Shown piece by piece: positions 42,392-42,418 of a DNA stretch of 42,418 nucleotides. The position numbers and the translations under genes are program-made. This stretch comes from an uncultured Bacteroidaceae bacterium (lineage in GTDB: Bacteria > Bacteroidota > Bacteroidia > Bacteroidales > Bacteroidaceae), in NCBI GenBank assembly GCA_944320785.1, contig CALUIR010000024.1:1-42418 (forward strand). The letters run 5' to 3'. Every line of letters begins with the position of its first letter. Position 1 is the stretch's first letter. Below the pieces are notes generated by a model. The model had not been told where the DNA came from. It saw only the letters and a list, made by a program, of their open reading frames with translations, and searched no databases.

Positions 42392-42418
42392 CACCCGCTT
42401 TCAGAGATGATGGCGTTG

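Noticed and set aside
42398-42418. 5' end of a tRNA (GGCGTTG as acceptor strand) or a short-leader ORF start
   Set aside because: Only about 20 bases after the promoter are present; neither can be decided from this window.

Overview
The window reads as a chromosome segment of a gut-type Bacteroidales bacterium. The evidence is promoters of the TTTG / TAnnTTTG type, few Shine-Dalgarno sequences, type IX-like C-terminal sorting tails on secreted proteins, and a core gene order (DUF1599 - DoxX - tpiA - SPOR - folE) that I associate with this order. I cannot name the genus.

Left part (1-6600) is visibly AT-rich and looks accessory. It holds the 3' part of an AbiEii-type nucleotidyltransferase toxin gene, a gene-free stretch with a strong palindrome and a long rod-like fold, a two-gene secreted-protein unit, and a 914-residue exported protein with WG repeats, a TPR and a Cys-rich tail. 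A gap (6599-7021) with a three-unit palindromic tandem array leads into GC-richer core DNA.

Core part (7022-18985): a lipoprotein gene runs toward a minus-strand unit DUF1599 - DoxX - tpiA - SPOR - folE, preceded by a LysM/M23 peptidase gene. A second tightly packed minus-strand unit is exbB - exbD - tonB - DJ-1 - ispD - recG. nadK diverges from it and is followed by a small ORF whose sequence resembles the tail of the WG-repeat protein.

Secreted-protein part (19735-30239): four co-directional genes encode a 1604-residue protein with about eight choice-of-anchor J (cleaved-adhesin-like) domains, a propeller-like protein with one such domain, a subtilisin-family protease and an unknown exported protein. 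All end in type IX-like sorting tails. Terminator-like hairpins lie just before the start codons of the second and third genes.

Right part: trxB; a Ser/Arg- and Trp/Tyr/Gly-rich exported protein paired with an OmpP1/FadL-family protein; guaD; a GH3 - GH28 pair suited to plant cell-wall (pectin, xylan) breakdown; and, diverging from it, an L-rhamnose-mutarotase-like gene, a FucP-type symporter and a pyridoxal kinase. The right edge ends in a textbook Bacteroidales promoter for something outside the window.

The most unusual signal is non-coding. Four intergenic arrays (6731-6801, 31418-31501, 31536-31576, 35179-35280) have a constant 21-23 bp period and a palindromic core in every unit, yet each array has a different core sequence. 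I do not recognise this element type. No rRNA, complete tRNA, CRISPR array or intact insertion sequence was found.
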